NCBI RefSeq assembly: GCF_003693445.1
Contig: NZ_RFAR01000069.1
Location: 1 to 64,000, forward strand
From: Aquitalea palustris
Lineage (GTDB): Bacteria; Pseudomonadota; Gammaproteobacteria; Burkholderiales; Chromobacteriaceae
Length of the DNA stretch: 64,000 nucleotides
Reading direction: 5' to 3'
The notes beneath the pieces are model-generated. The model saw only the letters and a list, made by a program, of their open reading frames with translations. It was not told where the DNA came from and made no database searches. The translations under genes were made by a program, and so were the position numbers. Of the stretch, positions 61,598-64,000 are shown one piece after another. Every line of letters starts with the position of its first letter. Position 1 is the stretch's first letter.

Positions 61598-62329
61598 ATG
61601 CAGACTGATTTCTCGGCACGCGTCGATGCACGCAAAGTTGGCTATACACAGGGCTGGCGCTGGATCGTGCAGGCTTTTTATCTGGTGCGGCAGCAGCCGC
61701 TGACCTGGATGCTGCTGGCCGGCAGCTATTTGCTGATTCACTTTGCCGTGGCGGCTATTCCGCTGCTGGGCGCCCCGCTCACCTTTTTTCTGGCGCCCAT
61801 TTTTGCTGCCGGTTTCGTGTTGGCGGCGCAACAGGCCGAGCAGGGCGTGGAGCTGAAAATGGCGGCGCTGTTTGCCGGTTTTCGGCTGGCGCTGCGGCCC
61901 TTGCTGAATGTGGGGATGTTGTATCTGGCGCTACTACTGCTGGCGATGATGCTGCTCAGTGCGCTGATGCCCATGCTGGGCATCCATATGGCGGCCCCGC
62001 AGGCCGGGCAGGAGCTGCCACAGCTCAGCGGTCCCGTTGCCCCCTTCATGCTGCTCACTTCCGCGCTGATGTTTCTGCTCAGCCTGTGTTACTGGTTTGC
62101 GCCGGCGCTGGTAGTGCTAAACGGGCTGGGGCCGTGGCAGGCCTTGCGTGACAGCTTCCGCGCTGGTATCGCCAACTGGCCGGCGGTGTTGCTGTCAGCC
62201 TTCATGCTGGCGCTGCTGCTGTTCCTGGCGCTGCTACCGCTGGGCCTGGGCCTGCTGCTGTGGTTTCCGGTGCTGTATGTCACGGCCTATACCGGCTGGA
62301 AAGACCTGTTCGCCGTACGGCAAGCCTGA
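61598..62329 (+). CDS. BPSS1780 family membrane protein
   Basis: A 243-residue integral membrane protein with about six helices and a short N-terminal cytoplasmic segment (R-V-D-A-R-K-V-G-Y-T-Q-G-W-R-W-I). It matches the betaproteobacterial BPSS1780 family of unknown function; the G-W-R-W-I, F-L-A-P-I-F-A-A-G-F and W-F-A-P-A-L-V-V-L motifs are typical. AGGGAC precedes the ATG. It is a single gene. Confidence 0.85.
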   Translation: MQTDFSARVDARKVGYTQGWRWIVQAFYLVRQQPLTWMLLAGSYLLIHFAVAAIPLLGAPLTFFLAPIFAAGFVLAAQQAEQGVELKMAALFAGFRLALRPLLNVGMLYLALLLLAMMLLSALMPMLGIHMAAPQAGQELPQLSGPVAPFMLLTSALMFLLSLCYWFAPALVVLNGLGPWQALRDSFRAGIANWPAVLLSAFMLALLLFLALLPLGLGLLLWFPVLYVTAYTGWKDLFAVRQA

Positions 62330-62335
62330 GCTGGC

Positions 62336-62806
62336 TTAGGCGGCCAGCGTGCTGCGGCGCATGTCCACATGCAGGATGCCGCCATCGTCATAGGGCGCGG
62401 ACACGGCGACAAAGCCAAAGCGTTCGTACAAACCCTGGGCGGCGGTCTGGGCAGACAGCATGATGGGTGCGTCAGGATACAGGCGCAGACTGTGCGCCAC
62501 GGCCTCGGCCAGCAGCTGGTTGCCCAGGCCCTTGCCGCGTGCGGCGGGTTCCAGTACCACGCGGCCAATGGCGGTGGCATCAGGGTATTTGACACCGGGG
62601 GCAATCAGCCGGGCATAGCCCAGCAAGCGGCCCTGGTCGTCGCGCCCCAGCAGGTGGTGACAATGCAGGTCGACGCCGTCAACGTCACCGTAGATGGATT
62701 GTTGTTCCAGTACGAAAACACGGTCGCGCAACTGCAGCATTTCATACAGTGCGTGCGGGGTAAAACCCTCAAACGGGTGGCATTGCCACTGCAACAGGCT
62801 GGCCAT
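62336..62806 (-). CDS. ElaA-like GNAT acetyltransferase
   Basis: A 156-residue GNAT protein resembling E. coli ElaA: H-A-L-Y-E-M-L-Q-L-R-D-R-V-F-V-L-E-Q-Q, D-G-V-D-L-H-C-H-H-L, Y-A-R-L-I-A-P-G-V-K-Y, I-G-R-V-V-L and the acetyl-CoA loop R-G-K-G-L-G. The start at 62806 has GAGGG about 11 nt upstream. It is convergent with the BPSS1780 gene and divergent from parC. The substrate is unknown. Confidence 0.9.
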   Translation of the reverse strand: MASLLQWQCHPFEGFTPHALYEMLQLRDRVFVLEQQSIYGDVDGVDLHCHHLLGRDDQGRLLGYARLIAPGVKYPDATAIGRVVLEPAARGKGLGNQLLAEAVAHSLRLYPDAPIMLSAQTAAQGLYERFGFVAVSAPYDDGGILHVDMRRSTLAA

Positions 62807-62931
62807 AGTAGAATTGCCCTCGATAATGAATGGCGCAGTGCCCCACCCTGCCCGGCTGATGGCCGGTGTGCAGCTGGGCGGCACTGCAAATGAACAAGCT
62901 GAAACCCTATCACACAAGCAAGCCCTGCCCC

Positions 62932-64000
62932 ATGAACAGTAACGATCTCTTTGACGAAGCGCTGCCCGCTGCCGGCATGCTGGTTCCCCCTGCGCCGCCG
63001 GCTCCACCGGCCGACGCGCTGTCGGGCGACTGCATCCCGCTGGATCTGTATGCCGAACGCGCCTATCTCGAGTACGCCATGAGCGTGGTCAAGGGCCGCG
63101 CGCTGCCGGAGGTGGCCGATGGCCAGAAGCCGGTGCAGCGGCGCATTTTGTATGCCATGCGCGATATGGGTCTGGCGCACGGTGCCAAGCCGGTGAAGTC
63201 GGCACGGGTAGTGGGTGAAATCCTGGGTAAATACCACCCGCACGGTGACAGCTCGGCCTACGAGGCGCTGGTGCGCATGGCACAGGACTTTACCCTGCGC
63301 TACCCGCTGATCGATGGCCAGGGCAACTTCGGCAGCCGCGATGGCGACGGTGCCGCCGCCATGCGTTATACCGAGGCGCGGCTGACGCCGATTGCCGAAC
63401 TGCTGCTGGCGGAAATCGACATGGGCACGGTGGATTTCGTGCCCAATTACGATGGCGCATTCGAAGAACCCGCCCTGCTGCCGGCGCGCCTGCCCATGGT
63501 GCTGCTCAACGGCGCTTCCGGTATTGCCGTCGGCATGGCCACGGAAATCCCGCCGCATAATCTGACCGAAGTGGCACGCGGCTGTCTGGCCTTGCTGGCC
63601 AATCCGGAGCTGACGACGCGCGAGCTGATGGACTACATCCCCGGCCCGGACTTCCCCGGCGGTGGCCAGATCATCACGCCTTTCGACGACATCCTGGCTG
63701 CTTATGAAGGTGGCCGCGGCAGCGTGCGGGTGCGGGCCAAGTGGGAAGTAGAAAAGCTGGCACGTGGCCAGTGGCGCGTCATTGTCTCCGAGCTGCCGCC
63801 TGGCTCGTCGGCACAGAAGGTGCTGGCCGAGATCGAAGAAGCTACCAATCCCAAGCTCAAGGCCGGCAAGAAGGCGCTGACGCAAGACCAGCAAAACCTC
63901 AAGAGCCTGATGTTGTCACTGCTGGACCGCGTACGCGACGAATCGGACAGCCAGTGCCCGGTGCGGCTGGTGTTTGAGCCCAAGTCCAGCCGCCAGGACC
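62932..64000 (+). CDS. parC: DNA topoisomerase IV subunit A (3' truncated by window edge)
   Basis: ParC is the cutting/rejoining subunit of topoisomerase IV, which decatenates daughter chromosomes. The first 356 codons are visible. A Pro-rich N-terminal extension of about 30 residues precedes the conserved [13 protein letters not shown] motif. The active-site tyrosine is Y146 (A-A-M-R-Y-T-E). The quinolone-resistance region reads H-P-H-G-D-S107-S-A-Y-E111, the susceptible Ser/Glu pair. Choice of ParC over GyrA rests on the C-terminal-less alignment ([16 protein letters not shown]) with GyrA-like N-D not present; an internal start at a later Met is unlikely. ATG 62932 has CTGCCCC upstream, no strong ribosome site. 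Confidence 0.95.
   Translation, partial: MNSNDLFDEALPAAGMLVPPAPPAPPADALSGDCIPLDLYAERAYLEYAMSVVKGRALPEVADGQKPVQRRILYAMRDMGLAHGAKPVKSARVVGEILGKYHPHGDSSAYEALVRMAQDFTLRYPLIDGQGNFGSRDGDGAAAMRYTEARLTPIAELLLAEIDMGTVDFVPNYDGAFEEPALLPARLPMVLLNGASGIAVGMATEIPPHNLTEVARGCLALLANPELTTRELMDYIPGPDFPGGGQIITPFDDILAAYEGGRGSVRVRAKWEVEKLARGQWRVIVSELPPGSSAQKVLAEIEEATNPKLKAGKKALTQDQQNLKSLMLSLLDRVRDESDSQCPVRLVFEPKSSRQD

Overview
The window is G+C-rich (roughly 60-65% by eye), densely coded bacterial chromosome. Gene content and sequence flavour (ybhGFSR-type exporter, DksA without a cysteine zinc finger, pilT/pilU, HDOD and CZB signalling proteins, waaC-waaA, hemL, thiC with a TPP riboswitch) fit a betaproteobacterium of the order Neisseriales, most likely Chromobacteriaceae or a relative (Chromobacterium, Aquitalea, Vogesella or Pseudogulbenkiania type). 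This placement is inference from protein resemblance. I see no rRNA, tRNA, insertion sequence, prophage or CRISPR array. Most genes are housekeeping.

Layout. 0-3 kb: 3' end of a chemoreceptor, a DUF2789 protein, a YcaQ/AlkZ-type DNA crosslink glycosylase, an EthD-like protein and a GNAT acetyltransferase. 3.1-5.5 kb: thiC with a very compact TPP riboswitch; a cluster of DnaA boxes lies just past its 3' end. 5.7-9 kb: Pcm-like methyltransferase, rhodanese, uracil-DNA glycosylase, CBS/CorC-type membrane protein. 9-14 kb: cation/proton antiporter, outer-membrane protein, GNAT, nucleotide-sugar epimerase and LPS glycosyltransferase. 14.0-14.5 kb: a non-coding, AT-rich segment packed with DnaA boxes between the divergent LPS genes. 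14.4-23.8 kb: waaC-waaA, then a TetR regulator with a complete ABC-2 efflux operon. 24-28.6 kb: thiD-thiE, rubredoxin, HemJ, CYTH phosphatase, hemL. 28.8-36 kb: SNF2 helicase, CZB protein, WYL regulator, two VOC proteins, HhH protein, HisC-like aminotransferase, lptM, cyaY, YqaA. 36.4-40.8 kb: rsmA and a glutamate/aspartate-type ABC transporter preceded by an elaborate putative leader RNA. 41-46.3 kb: EAL-HDOD protein, REC-TPR response regulator, pilU, pilT. 46.4-50.9 kb: yggS-proC-yggT, cytochrome c, dksA, aroG. 51-54.6 kb: DMT transporter, LysR regulator, mobA-moaE-moaD. 54.7-61.3 kb: central carbon genes tkt, gap, pgk, fbaA on the minus strand with a LysE-type exporter among them. 61.6-64 kb: BPSS1780-type membrane protein, ElaA-like GNAT, and the 5' part of parC.

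The most notable signal is chromosomal rather than protein-coding. About ten exact or near-exact DnaA boxes lie in 13,995-14,500, with AT-rich stretches and a DnaA-trio-like motif. A perfect 16-bp parS site is at 26,188 and a 15/16 parS-like site at 5,771, on either side of that cluster; a second DnaA-box cluster is at 3,182-3,431. Together these suggest that the window contains the replication origin or an origin-proximal DnaA-binding locus, although no dnaA, dnaN, gyrB or parAB gene is present. The second most interesting signal is the multi-stem leader upstream of the glutamate/aspartate transporter, which I cannot assign to a known riboswitch class.
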